NCBI GenBank assembly: GCA_963969365.1
Contig: OZ017761.1
Span: 1,302,001-1,366,000, forward strand
Reading direction: 5' to 3'
DNA: 64,000 bases
From: Asterochloris sp. CNOR1
Lineage: Eukaryota; Chlorophyta; Trebouxiophyceae; Trebouxiales; Trebouxiaceae
Of this stretch, positions 47,873 to 59,900 are shown in pieces. Within the stretch, counting starts at the first letter, position 1. Each line of letters begins with the position of its first letter. Below the pieces are notes generated by a model, which saw only the letters and a program-made list of their open reading frames with translations, was not told where the DNA came from and did no database searches. Made by a program: the position numbers and the translations under genes.

Positions 47873-47958
47873 CTTGCAGCAATGTGGTTACAGCTGTGGT
47901 CAAACAGACACATGCATGACTTACATTCTTTCTCTTCTCAGCTTCGCCAAGTTCCGGA
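47873..47958. promoter_or_regulatory. 86-bp gap between divergent start codons
   Basis: The ATG of the coiled-coil gene (minus, 47872) and the ATG of the kinase (plus, 47959) are 86 bp apart. An in-frame TGA at 47917-47919 precedes the kinase ATG. The stretch includes a pyrimidine-rich run (47922-47939). A shared bidirectional promoter with overlapping 5' UTRs is inferred; no TATA box is evident. Confidence 0.45.
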
Positions 47959-50900
47959 ATGCCAAGAGTTGACGTCTGGGATGTGCAGCGTGCCAAAGAT
48001 CTGTCTCCCATAAATTTGGGCTATCCTGATCTGCACAGCAGATTTAGGCTTGGAGCTGTGCTTGGGAAGGGTGATGCTTGTTGCACGATGTCAGCACTGC
48101 ATCAATCATGAGGGCTGCTGCAATTGCTGCCTCACTGACATATGCTCAAGGAGGACGCTGCTCCCTGATCTGCATGCAGGAGGCTTCGGCACTGTCAGGG
48201 TCGCCACAGACAAGCAGTCTGGCGAGGTGTTGGCCTGCAAGAGCATATGCAAGCGTTTGGACATCCCAAACCTGTCAGCAGAAAAACAGGTAACTTGTCA
48301 CGAACCAGCATATGCTGGTGTTTGGTATCCCAAACGCTGTCAGCACAGAGCTAGTTGACTTTCATAACACGACACACAAGCAACAGGCAAGCCTAGACAG
48401 CCAGCATAGCTGCCGCTCAGTGTGAACAATGCCTTGCACATTCCCCAGGATCCAAATGGTGACGTGGCTCTCCACTTAACCCTGCATGACCACGTACAAT
48501 GCATGTGCACATGCAGGGTGCTGTGTTGGCAAGTGGCTGTTGATCTGGCACAGTGATGCTCAGACAAGGCTTTGCAAACTGAATACAAAATCCGGCGAGT
48601 GCTGAGCTCAGGCCTCCCTGTCTGTCGGCAGCACCTGCTCTGAGACAGATGCCCTGAGGTGCTGCCTACCAGCACTTTTGGCTGCTGGGCCACAGGGGTG
48701 CTCTGCATGTGCCACATGCGCGGCAGCGCTTGCTCTGCCCTATGGGCACCCGGCAGCGCTTGCTCTGACCTGTGGGCATTCTATGCAGGCGGCTGCAGGC
48801 ACTCCACATGAACATGAGATGGTGTTGCTTCAACAAGCAGTGGGGGCCTCTGACAAAAGGGGTCGCATGGGCAGGAGGGGCCAGTGCTGTACAAGCTGCG
48901 GGGGGATGCTGTCGACCAGGACACACATATCCTGCTAGGAGGTAGCTGTGCTGCCAAAGCGCTGGGGAGATGCTGACAACACGCACATGTGCACCTGCAG
49001 GCAAATCACATAGACAATGTGAAACGGGAGGTGGCAGTGCTGCGCAAGCTGCGGGGGACACTGAATGTGGCGCAGCTGCGGCACGTCTGTGAGGATGACC
49101 GAGAGATTCACATCCTCATGGAGCACTGCAGCGGCGGGGAGCTTTGTGGCAAGATCGAGCAGAGAAACTACAGCGAGCGCACGGTAAGGTGGCTGCGAGG
49201 GAGCTGTCCATGAGCCATGCCACGGGTCTGAGCAAAACGGATAAAGCAAGCAAAAGGAGAGCTGCCCTCGCAGCTGGCTGGGTGACCACTGCTGGCTAAA
49301 CACTTTGTGCTGCTGCATGATTGTTCTGAAGGCAACGGCAGCCTGCAGCTATAGCAGTTGACTGCCCGTCAATGCAGATATAGCAGCTTGGCTTGCGATA
49401 TTGGGCTTCATGCTGCAGACAGGCATACTCATGCGTGAGACACTGCACACGCTGGCTCAATCCCATCAAAAGCTTGCTGACGCCTTATGCTGCAGGTGGC
49501 CCTGTGCATGAGGTGGTGGGTGCCAGATATGAGGAAAAGAACCCATGACAAGCCATTGTTTCATGCTGCAGGTGGCCATTGTCATGCGTGAGGTGCTGCA
49601 CATGCTGGCACATCGCTGCAGTCATCATTCCAAAAACTGTTTTCTGCAGCTGCAGGTGGCGTCAGGCATGTGCATGGTGCTATGACAGCTAGCCCAGTGC
49701 CTCAACCCATCAGTGACAATCCCTGCTTCGGGGTGCAGGTGGCCCCTCCATGCACAGGGCACTTTGCACACTGGGCCACTGCCACAGCATTCCACTTAGC
49801 TAACAGGCACCATCCAAATGCTGCAGACAGCTTCTCCCATGCATGCAATGCTCTGCCATGTTGCCAGCGCGACACCCTGCAGCCTGTCCCGTCCACGCGC
49901 CATGCTACAACCCTGACCTACTGGCCAGAGCTGACTTGTAGCTGCCTCATTTCACGCTGCAGGTGGCCTCATTTATGCGTGAGGCACTGCGAACCCTGGC
50001 TCAGTGCCACAGTCACCGCATTCTGCACCGCGACGTGAAGCCTGGGAACTTCATGCTGCTCAGCGACGCTGACAATGCGCCCCTGAAGGCTATTGGTGGG
50101 TCCCTGTGCCAGGGGCACCAGCGGTGTGCTTTCAAGCGACTGTGGGCTTTGTGTGCCATTGTGCACCCGTGTTGCGCTCTACAGCGGCGATGGCAGCATG
50201 CTGCATGAGGACCAGCAGGGGGCTGCAGGTCCCCCCTTCCCTCTCCCTACCCCTCTCCCTCCCAATCAATTGTGTCGGGCTCTCTTGACACTGCCTGAAG
50301 GTCCCCAGCAAGGGCAGCGCACGCGCTGAGGTGGGCTGGCCCGTCTGGCCGTCCCCCTGTCTGAAGTGGGGTCTGCTGTAGACTTTGTCCCTTTCACAGA
50401 GCAGCATGATGCAATGGCTGCAGCTTGTTTCACTCTGAGACTGGGCACCTCATTGGCTGCAGACTTTGGGCTGGCTGTTTTCTACAAGGCTGGCGAGCTG
50501 CCAAGGACTGATCTGGGCCTTGAGGGCACACCATGGTGAGATGAGGCATCATCCCACTCAAATTCCCGGGCAATCTGCGGCTGCCGGGCCTCCTCAGCCA
50601 AGACATGACTGCTTGCACAAACCTCAGGGAGGCTTGACCCAACCTGCCTGTATACCTGCCATGTGGCTCACAGCGCCTTTTTCCCTTTGCGATGATGTCT
50701 CTTTGGTTGACTTGCAGAAGCCTGCACCCTGCAGTGCAGTGCAGGTGCTGTCTGCAAGGCTTTTGCCATTCAAGGCAGCCCGTGATCAGGATGTGCGCTC
50801 AATCATGTGGTTCGTGCTGAAGCCGCTCAGCAAGCGTGGCCCCAGGGATGCTGAGCTCCTAGGCATGGCCAACTTGAAATGTCTGGTCGGCAAGGATGAT

Positions 50901-53900
50901 GACCTTTTTCATGCCTGCCCTGCAGCAGCACCCAGCATCTTGTGCTGTAGTTTGCAGGTTCAAGGCTCAGGGGTGCTCAGCTCTCAGCATCCGTCCGCAG
51001 GAGTGACGCCCTGCCCCACAGTGCCGGATGTCTTGTGCTGCTGTGTGCAGGTTCATGGCTCCAGAGGTGCTGAGCTCGCAGGTCTGGCCAGCCTCAGACG
51101 TCTGGTCGGCAGGGATCATGACCTATCAGCTGCTCAACGGGCAACTGCCCTTTGACGACCAGCAGGGCAGGGATGGGCGGGCACTCTCCAAGATTTGGTG
51201 GGCTTCATCCACTGCTGCTAAAACGGCCATCACTGTATTACCTTGGCGGTATTCTGTGATCACTGCAGCAAGCAAGCTTCAGATGCCCCCTGCAAGCCAG
51301 CCTTGCAAGCCTCTCAACCCTGTGGCCAGCCTCATCAATCCTGTAGCTCACAGGCAGACTTGGGCCAGGGCATGCTGCCTTGTGACAGGCAAACTCACAC
51401 AGACATCACCTGCAACCTCAACTTATGGGGATGCTGCAGCATCAGCTGATGTGCTGCTGCGGCATCTTCTGCAGGAAGGCAATCCTAACTGAGGAGCCCA
51501 GCTTCAGTCGCCCAGCCTGGAGGGACATTTCACAGTCAGCCAAGGACTTTGTGCGGAGTCTGCTGAACAAGTGAGATCAGCAGCTGCAGGACCGCAGCCC
51601 TTGCTTCCCATGTCCTGGCTGCGCTTTGCGAACTCGTCAACAGTGAGGACATGCCTACCAAGGTGCTGCCCAGGGTATACAACCTGATCTGGCCTGCCAG
51701 AAGGCGCCTCCCTGCTGCTCAGAAGGTGCTTTGGTGTGATGCTGCCTCTGCAGATCCCATGGCAGTCGCTGATCACCATGCATTTGCCACAGCCCTGCCG
51801 ATGCCAAAGCTGGGCAGCTAAGCAAGCCCCACAGCTCACTGAAAGCGCCTGCGCAGTGTTCCCAGCTTCTGTGCTGCCTCACAGTGGCCTTGTGGCCCTG
51901 CAGCCACCCTGCAGACCATATCTGTTGGCAAAGCCAGAAGCAGCCAGCTCTGCTGCGTCTGAAACCACCATAGTCCTCTGACAGGATACCGCAAAGCACC
52001 CCAACAGTGCTGCACACTCAATGTGCGCTCAACAGCAGGCTGGACGGGCAATTGCATCCCATTGCCAGCAACAGGGTGGCCCCATGTGGTGCTGCAGGGA
52101 CCCTGCAAAGCGCCCCACAGCTCGCGAGGCCCTGCAGCACCCCTGGCTCCAGGGCACCGTTGAGGAGCGCTGGCGTGGCAAGCCCCTGGACTCCACCGTG
52201 GTGCAGCGCATCCAGGTGAGCAGTGCTGCACAGAGACCTGGGTTAGCAGATGGTCAAGCCTTGGTGGCGCTCTCTGAGTGTGCCTGCTGCCGAGGGCCCC
52301 TTGGGGCAACAGCTCTGATGCAGCGTTCAGGCTCTTGTCATGCCTCCAGACCACCACTGCCCTCCTGCCTGCCTAGCTTGACCCAAGGAAGCATTGTAGT
52401 CAAACAGGTTGAGGGCTTTTTCATCGCCCCCACAAGCAGCGCTAATGCTGCCTGCATGCAGCAATGTACTCGGGGCAGCATCCTGCACCCACCTTCTCTG
52501 AGCCCAGCGCATCTGTCACAGACTGTTTCAGCGGCTTTGCTCTGCCTGCAGCGCTTTGCGCAGGGCAACATCGTCAAACGCACCATCTTTGAGCTCATCG
52601 CGGAAGAGATCATGCGAAACATGCCCACTCCAGGGGCATCTCTGCATGGGGGTCTGTCGGCCAACGGCTCTGAGCAGAGCTACCCAAGCCAACAGAGGTG
52701 TGCTCACAGACTTCCATGGTATAGCTGCTTGCAGCCACTTGAGGGCACTTGTCAAGCATGGACTTGCTCCAGACCGCAGCCCTGAGCGCAGGCATTCAGG
52801 CTACCAGACGTGCAAATGCGCTGTGATTGTTGGTGCTCCTGTTGCAGCATTTTGTGCCCACTTTCTGTCAGGGTGAGTGGGGTCACTGCCAGTCAGGCCC
52901 GGTGTGGATCAGTCGTGATGCTGGGTGCAGCAAATTGCGAAGTGCAGCTTCACAAGTCACACAGACCATGCCCTGCTGCCATGCTGTGCGGCTGCCTGTC
53001 AGAAGCTATACTCGACTCGGCAGATGACACCGTGTCATCAACTTGCAGCAGACACATCTGCAGGGTTCCAGTCACATTGCAATAGCTTCCCGATACCTTA
53101 TGCCACCATATATGACAGATTTCAACCCATGCTTGTGCTGCAGCCCCCTCAGCAATGGCCTGGCTGACGACGATGAGCCCCACACTCCGGACGCAGCTTC
53201 CCAGCCCCCTGAAGGTCAGCCGGTACTGGAGACATTGACAGCACTGTCAGGCTGCTGGAAGTCTGTATATGAGTCTGACTTGAAATGAGGAGGTCTATGT
53301 CTTTTCGGCACATGGTGCTGTGCATGGCGTTCCTATGTCATACAGTACCTATTTGATGGGCCTGTGCATGACGCCTTACAACATGGTACAGTCATGCTTT
53401 ACATGAAGCAGCTTGGCGGTACCAAAGACTCAGCAGCCTTTTTGCCCTTTCTGTCATGCTGCCCTGCAGCGTCTGCTGCAGTCTGCAAGAGCATAGGTCA
53501 TGTTGTTTCTGCCATACAGCCTCTACAGGCGACCCCAGCCAGCGTAAACGGCGGCGGGACTCCCTGGGGGATTTGAGAGGAATGGAGGATGTCATTGAGG
53601 AGGAGGATGGGCAGAATGGTGCAGAGGGGGAGATGACACAGTCCAGGGTGAGTCAGAGGCCTTGTGGGGACCTTGAGGCGGCAGAGGGAAGGCAGAAAGC
53701 TTGCAAAAGAGGTGGAGGTGGTTTGAGCACAGCCATCTATGGTGTGCACATTCCATCTCTTCTGCAAGCTGCTGACATTTAGGAGGTGGGGATATCATGG
53801 GGCAGCAGGCGAGAGTCAGCAGAGCATGCAGGCCTGGGTGAGCGGTGACCCTTTGTGCCTTGCAAGATCAGGGTTATGCAAGGATCAGGGTGCAGAGTCT

Positions 53901-56900
53901 GGCAGCATCTCCTGAGATGGATCTCACTATGCAGATCCTGCAGTCATGCCTGGTGTCCCCTGCGTGGTGCCGCTCATTGTGGGGCCCTCCCCAAGCCCCT
54001 GAACGCGCTGCTCTGCTGCAGATCCTTCCCAGCAGGGTGCGGCCATTGGACAATGCACAGCCTCCCCTGACGGCTCACCGGCCTGGTATCGGCATGTCGG
54101 CACATGGCGGGCTGGAGTATGCCAGGTGAGCAAGCGCTGCTGCCCCCCCGCGCATGGGGCATGCTCCGTGGCCTTTTCCCCTGCGATCACTGTTATCGTC
54201 TCATCTGGATTCTGAAGGTTGTGTGGCCTCTCAGCAGGGCTGCTCAAACAGTGACAGGTCATTGCCTCACTGAAATCTTGGCGCATGGGGGACACTGCTG
54301 CTTGGCAGGCGACTCCAGCCCGTCTGGGTGCTGCCTGGGCCTGCTGTTGTCAGTCCCAGAGCTGCACTTTCAGCACTGCCTGAGCTTGGGCGTCATATCA
54401 TGGCTTGAAACCTCACTCCACTGACATGTCAGGGCCTTGTCAAGGGCCTGATGGGCCCAGGAATGCATCTTGGCAAGGTTACCTAAGCGTGTATCCATTA
54501 TGCGGCTCAAAGAGCCCCTCTGAAGTCCCTTGTGCTGATACGTCTTTGACCGTTGCATGACGAGCCAAGCCTGACTGCCTGTCCTGCAGGCTGCAGGGCA
54601 TGACGTCACCTGTGGTATCCAACTACAGCGGCAGAGCAGCGGCCTCTGTGCATGGAGGCTCAGGTTATTGGCGCATGATACGCGCAGCAGTGGCTGCAGC
54701 ACAGAGCAGGCGATCAGGTGAGGTCCTGCCTGACCTGCCCTGGAACAGAGCTGGAAGGGCAAAGTACCCTGCAGGGGTGTGCTTGATCTACCTTGCATGG
54801 CTGTGGAACAGCTCACTTTTGACTTAGGCATGGCTTGTGTTTAAAATGTGGCCATGTGCAGAGCAGCTGCGCAGCTAATGATCTTCAGGTGTTGCTTTTG
54901 GCCTCCCGACACAAGGAAGGCAGCTGGGGACTGCCCACAGCAGCGAGCCAGGCGCAGGTGGGCACCCTCATACTATGGTCAGGGCCCCCGTTTGCAGCAA
55001 CAGCTTAGTTGCGGCATCCACTGACGCCCTACGGAACACCACAGAGATGCGTTGTAGGCTCCTCTCTTGGCATACCTGCATCGGGTGTTCGGCAAGGCCG
55101 CTTCACTGCACACCAGCAAGGCCAGAAGCTCGTGCCTCCAGGAAGCACATTGCACCCCTGAAGACTCGGCTGAGTTTTCTCTGATGCACTGTCAACAAGC
55201 CAGGGGAATGCCCTTCAGGGTCTCCCCTGGGCAGCTGGTGGCCCCAATTCTGGGCGGGCCGCTTCTCATCCTCTTGCGCGCATTAGGGCAATAGGCCTTG
55301 TCCCGTAGGGAACAATCTACAACCCAGTGGCACCCAGTGGAGCACTGTCGCCACACCAGAATGGTGTCCTGCAGTATAGTTGAACAGATCAGGGGTCAGG
55401 CTGCCTAATGTCAAGCATGGCTCCTTGCCTACAGATCTGCGGACTGCAGGGCATCTGTCCTGCAGGAACACCTCAGGACACAGTCAGGCTAAGCAGCACC
55501 CACTCGAGCCCTGTCAGCACACCAGACATGTGCGATGCAGGCTCGTTCCAGGGCAATGGGTCAGGCTATCCGCGTCCGGTGCCCCGCACAGCTGCAGAGC
55601 GGGAGGAGAGTCGCAAGGCGGCACGGCTCGCGCTGGACACCTCTGCTCACAGCGGGCAGGAGTACGAGGCAGTGCTGAGGTCCCTGACGCCGCCCCTGAG
55701 GGGCAACCAGGTAGGTTTGCCGGCCGCCTGCTCTCTCTGCACCCCTCTGGCATGAGCCTGTGCCCAGACAGCTCATGCAGGGAAGGATGTGGGGCTGTGC
55801 TGCGGTCTCAGAGTCTGCGCTGAGGAGGAGCCAGATGCTTGCACGCCTCTGCATATGTTTAGCTTGTAGTATGCCTCCGGCCACATCTGCGGAGCAAAGA
55901 GATCGAAGGTGTTTCGCAGTGCTCTGGTGCCTGGCACTGCCCCTGTGGGCCAACCTGGTGCATAGAGGCCTGCACAGTGGCAGAGCTGATTTGCGCTGAG
56001 CACCTCAGCTCATTGCGGGGAGGCACATGTGCAGTGCCTCCCTTTCTGGATCCACAGCCAAGGGTCTGCCGTATATGTCTTCCTTGCACCTCGTTCCGGC
56101 ATCTGATTGTGTTCTGCAAGCATGTGCTTGCGCTGCAGGGCCTCCCTGCAAAAATGATGAGGGCAAAGGCTCAGGGCTCTGCCACAGCCAGCCCTACTCC
56201 TGGGGAGCCTGGTGCTGCCAGCCCACCTTCTGATCATGCATCAGCACAGGTAAATGGTGCGGCAGGCACCCCTCTAGGGGGTGTGCAGGCAGCTGTCGCC
56301 CAGCAGATGCCCAAGGCGCCGCCGGATGAGGCTGACGGTGAGCTGCAGTGCATTCGTGCAGTGCCATATGCCTTTCTGTGGAACACAAAGCGCGCACATG
56401 CCTTTGCCTATGGGGCCTGCCGTCCCCGTCTCTGCCCAGCGAGCTGTAGTGACGTGGGAAAGGAGTTCCTTGGACTGTGGGATCTGTACAGCACATTTTG
56501 CATGATGGGCAGGGTATCTTTCAAGAAGCAGAGATGCACGGTGAGCAAGCCTGCACAAGCATGTGCATTGCCGATTTTGTGCAGGTGATTGTTAGTGGAC
56601 TCTCACAGAGTTAGCTGCTTGCTTGGTCCTGCTTCATTGGCATTGACGGGCCAATCCATTGCGGGCTGTACTGGTTGCCCAGCTGGCCATGTGTGTAGTG
56701 ATGCGTGGTGCCACGACAAGCAAGATTCATGTGGCAGTTCGAGGCAGCAACAGCATGGCCCTTCAGTTCGGGGCATCCTGTCACTGCCTCGATGCGGCCC
56801 CACCTCCCACTGCTGTGGTGGGTTGCCTGAGGCAGCATTTGTGTATATAGACATGCTTGGAGTTGGCCCGTCAGCTCTTGCATCCACTGTCATTGCTACT

Positions 56901-59900
56901 GCAGAGGTGGGCCGGCGGGGCCAGTTTGCCTACAAGCACTTCCTGGAGCGCACCTCGGGCAGCCTGCCGTGCTCCGAGCCTTCAGGAGTGGGGGCCGCTC
57001 TCGCTGCTGAGGCCCCGCGGGAGGCTCAGAATGCAGGTCAGCGCAAACAAGGCATGCCTGTCACGTGCACAAGGCTTCAGCGGCTGCTGGCCCCTTTGGT
57101 GGGCACCCTTCCATAAGCACCTGAGCTGTTGCTTGTGCCTCACCTTCCTAGGACCGGCTATCTCCCCCCCCCCCCCCCCTGCCAGCAGTCACCTTGACAG
57201 CGCCCCGCACATTATCACAGTGGTGCATGCTGCAGCCCTGCGCTTGTGCTCTGCAGCCTCCCCGCAAAGGGAGCAGCCACAGGAGGCCCCTCGGCTCTCA
57301 TTTGCAGACCGCCTGCGCAGGCAGCTGTACGGGCTCCCGAGCAGCGCTGCACCGCCACAGCCTTCGTCCCCAGAGGCTGCGCCAGAGCAAGCCAGCACGG
57401 CAGGGACTCAGGTGAGCTTGTGCATGCAGCTCTGCTGGTGCACCAGGCGCACATCTCCTGTTGTGCATGGCCATCGCTCTCTGCCTCCTGCTGCTGCGCT
57501 GCAGCAGGCCAGCAGAGTGGCCATGGTTGATGTGTGCGGTGTCTTGCCATGCAACCCTGCAGGCTGGGCCTCCAGAGGGTGTCGACCTCCACACAACCAG
57601 CATTGAGCGCCCCAGGCCACAGCTTGCTGCCCCATTGACAACTGCAGTGCTGTTCCAGCAAGGCAGATGCATTCTGTGAGGATCATGAATGCATCGTGCT
57701 CCTCACAGAATATGCAGTGATTGGCCTGCAGCCCTGAGGCTGCGCTGCAGCCACCTGGCCATGCAGGCACGTAGCTTGACTCTGTGTGCATCCCTGTAGG
57801 GTGCACCTGAGCAGACCAGCCTCAAGAAGTTTCAGGTGTGGTTGGGCACTGCCCCGCAGGCCCTGTAGGGTGCACCTGAGCAGACCAGCCTCAAGAAGTT
57901 TCAGGTGTGGTTGGGCACTGCCCCGCAGGCCCTGTAGGGTGCACCTGAGCAGACCAGCCTTAAGAAGTTTCAGGTGTGGTTGGGCATTGCCCCGAGGCCG
58001 TGCCAGGGCCAGCGACCCTGGCCCAGTCACCAGCAGACCCCTGCACACCCTATGGTATCGACCTCGTGCTGCAGGGCGCTGCTCTGAGCAGCCGCTGGCA
58101 GCCCCAGGCCACCCCCCTCGCAGCCACCAGCCCATAAGGCACAGGAAGAGGCGCTCCCCGTGCCAACCCAGCCGTGCAGCCACCTGAATGTCAAGGTGCC
58201 AACTCGTCGCTGCAGGGCGCGATTCTGAGCCAGCAGCCCACAGGCCACAAGCACAGTCACCCTCCCTTGCAACCCAGCCTGCCCTTGCCTGCCTTATGCT
58301 GCTAGCTCGCTGCTGCAGGACAGCGCCTCAGGCATCAGCCGGCAGCCGCCGGCCCGCCAGCCCCGTGCAGAGGCAGACCCCTTGTGGCCCCAGCCTGCTC
58401 CCCTGAGCAGTCCTTTCGGGGCTCCTGTGGTTCAGCAGCCCACCATGCACCACTCCCGCAGCACAGCTGCTCTTGTGAAAGATGGCCTGAGGTTGACTGG
58501 AGAGGATGGAAAGAGCCAGACGGTGTCCTTGGAAGACCTGCGGCGCATGTTGCACCAGCTGCAATTTTCCAGGTGACTCTGCTGGGCCCGGAGCAGGTTG
58601 GTGCACCAGCTGCGATTCTCCAGGGCCAGTCGCCTTGCTGGAAACAGCATCTGCACAATTGCAGGGCTGCTTGCTGCACCAGCTGCAGTGGTCTGGTTTG
58701 CTGGCAATCAGTCAAAGCTCTTGCTGCAGCTTGGGGAGCAGCAGGGTGTCATCAAACAGCAGCTGCCATGTTTGATGCCGGTAGACCTATAGGATCTGCA
58801 TCTCTCTTGGAGTCTGTGCAGTTGGCAGCAGAAGGTCACTGCAGAGCAGCGGGCCAGCAGACCGCTCCTGGCGCAACTTTTTCGTCCTCATTGTGTTGAA
58901 TATGCACTTATTCTCCTGCCATGGAGCAGCACAAGATTACCGCAGTGCAGCCACGAAGCCCACCCCGCACCCTCTTCTCCGCTATTAGTGCCCTGACCCC
59001 TGAACCTTGCAGGGAGCAGCAGGAGGTCACGGCAGAGCAGTTGGCCAGTGGCCTCGCCTCCCTAGGTTACGAGCTACCCCAATCTGAGCTGGCAGCCCTG
59101 ATGCGCCAGATGGACTTGAGAGATGAGGGGCGGGTGGGGCAGCCGGCCTTCGTGGCCAGCCAGCTGGACTGGCGGGCCTTCCAGCGCAACTACAAGTGAG
59201 CTGTCGTCCATGAGCCACTTGGTATGATGGGGCGGTGGTGCAGTCGTGCTTTGCAAAGGGATCACGCAACAGGCGAACCGCCTTGGTGGCCTCCCAGCGG
59301 GACCGGCAAGGTTCTCAGGGTGGTTTGAGCAGGCCATGTGTGGCTCTTGCATGACAGCTGACGCTGGTCGGGGCAGGCTGAGCCCAGGCTGCGGATCCTG
59401 ATCCGTGACCTGCCAGCTGGACTGCCGAACCGGTCAGCGCAGCCACAGGTGGTTGCAGGGTACCACACAGCTTTGGTGCATTGGTCATACTCTGCGCCCC
59501 TGTGGCCCCACAGCTGGACTGGACGCCTCCCAGGTCTGATGCAAGGCCTTTGCATCCCGGCACAGTCAATTCTGTCAGTCTGGCACCAATGCTGCTGCTG
59601 TGGCGCGCTGTGGCGCCAGCTGCCACAGTCATTGCGCCATATCCAAGAGTTTCCTTTGTGACACCCCAGCGCCACAGCCAAGTGCTCCTGACAGGCGGCA
59701 GCTTGTTTCAGCCCCTCATACTGAAGCCGAGCTCCAGGGACCGCTTGCCGAGGTGCGCAGCCAAGGCCTTCAGCGTGCTGCTCAGACTCCGTGTTCTGCA
59801 AGATGTCTGGCCATCCCAGTCATGCAGCCGCTTTTGCTGCTGCGACGTATGGAGCCCTGGCTGCATGTGACTGCTGCTGCCTCCCCTGCAGGGATCAGTG

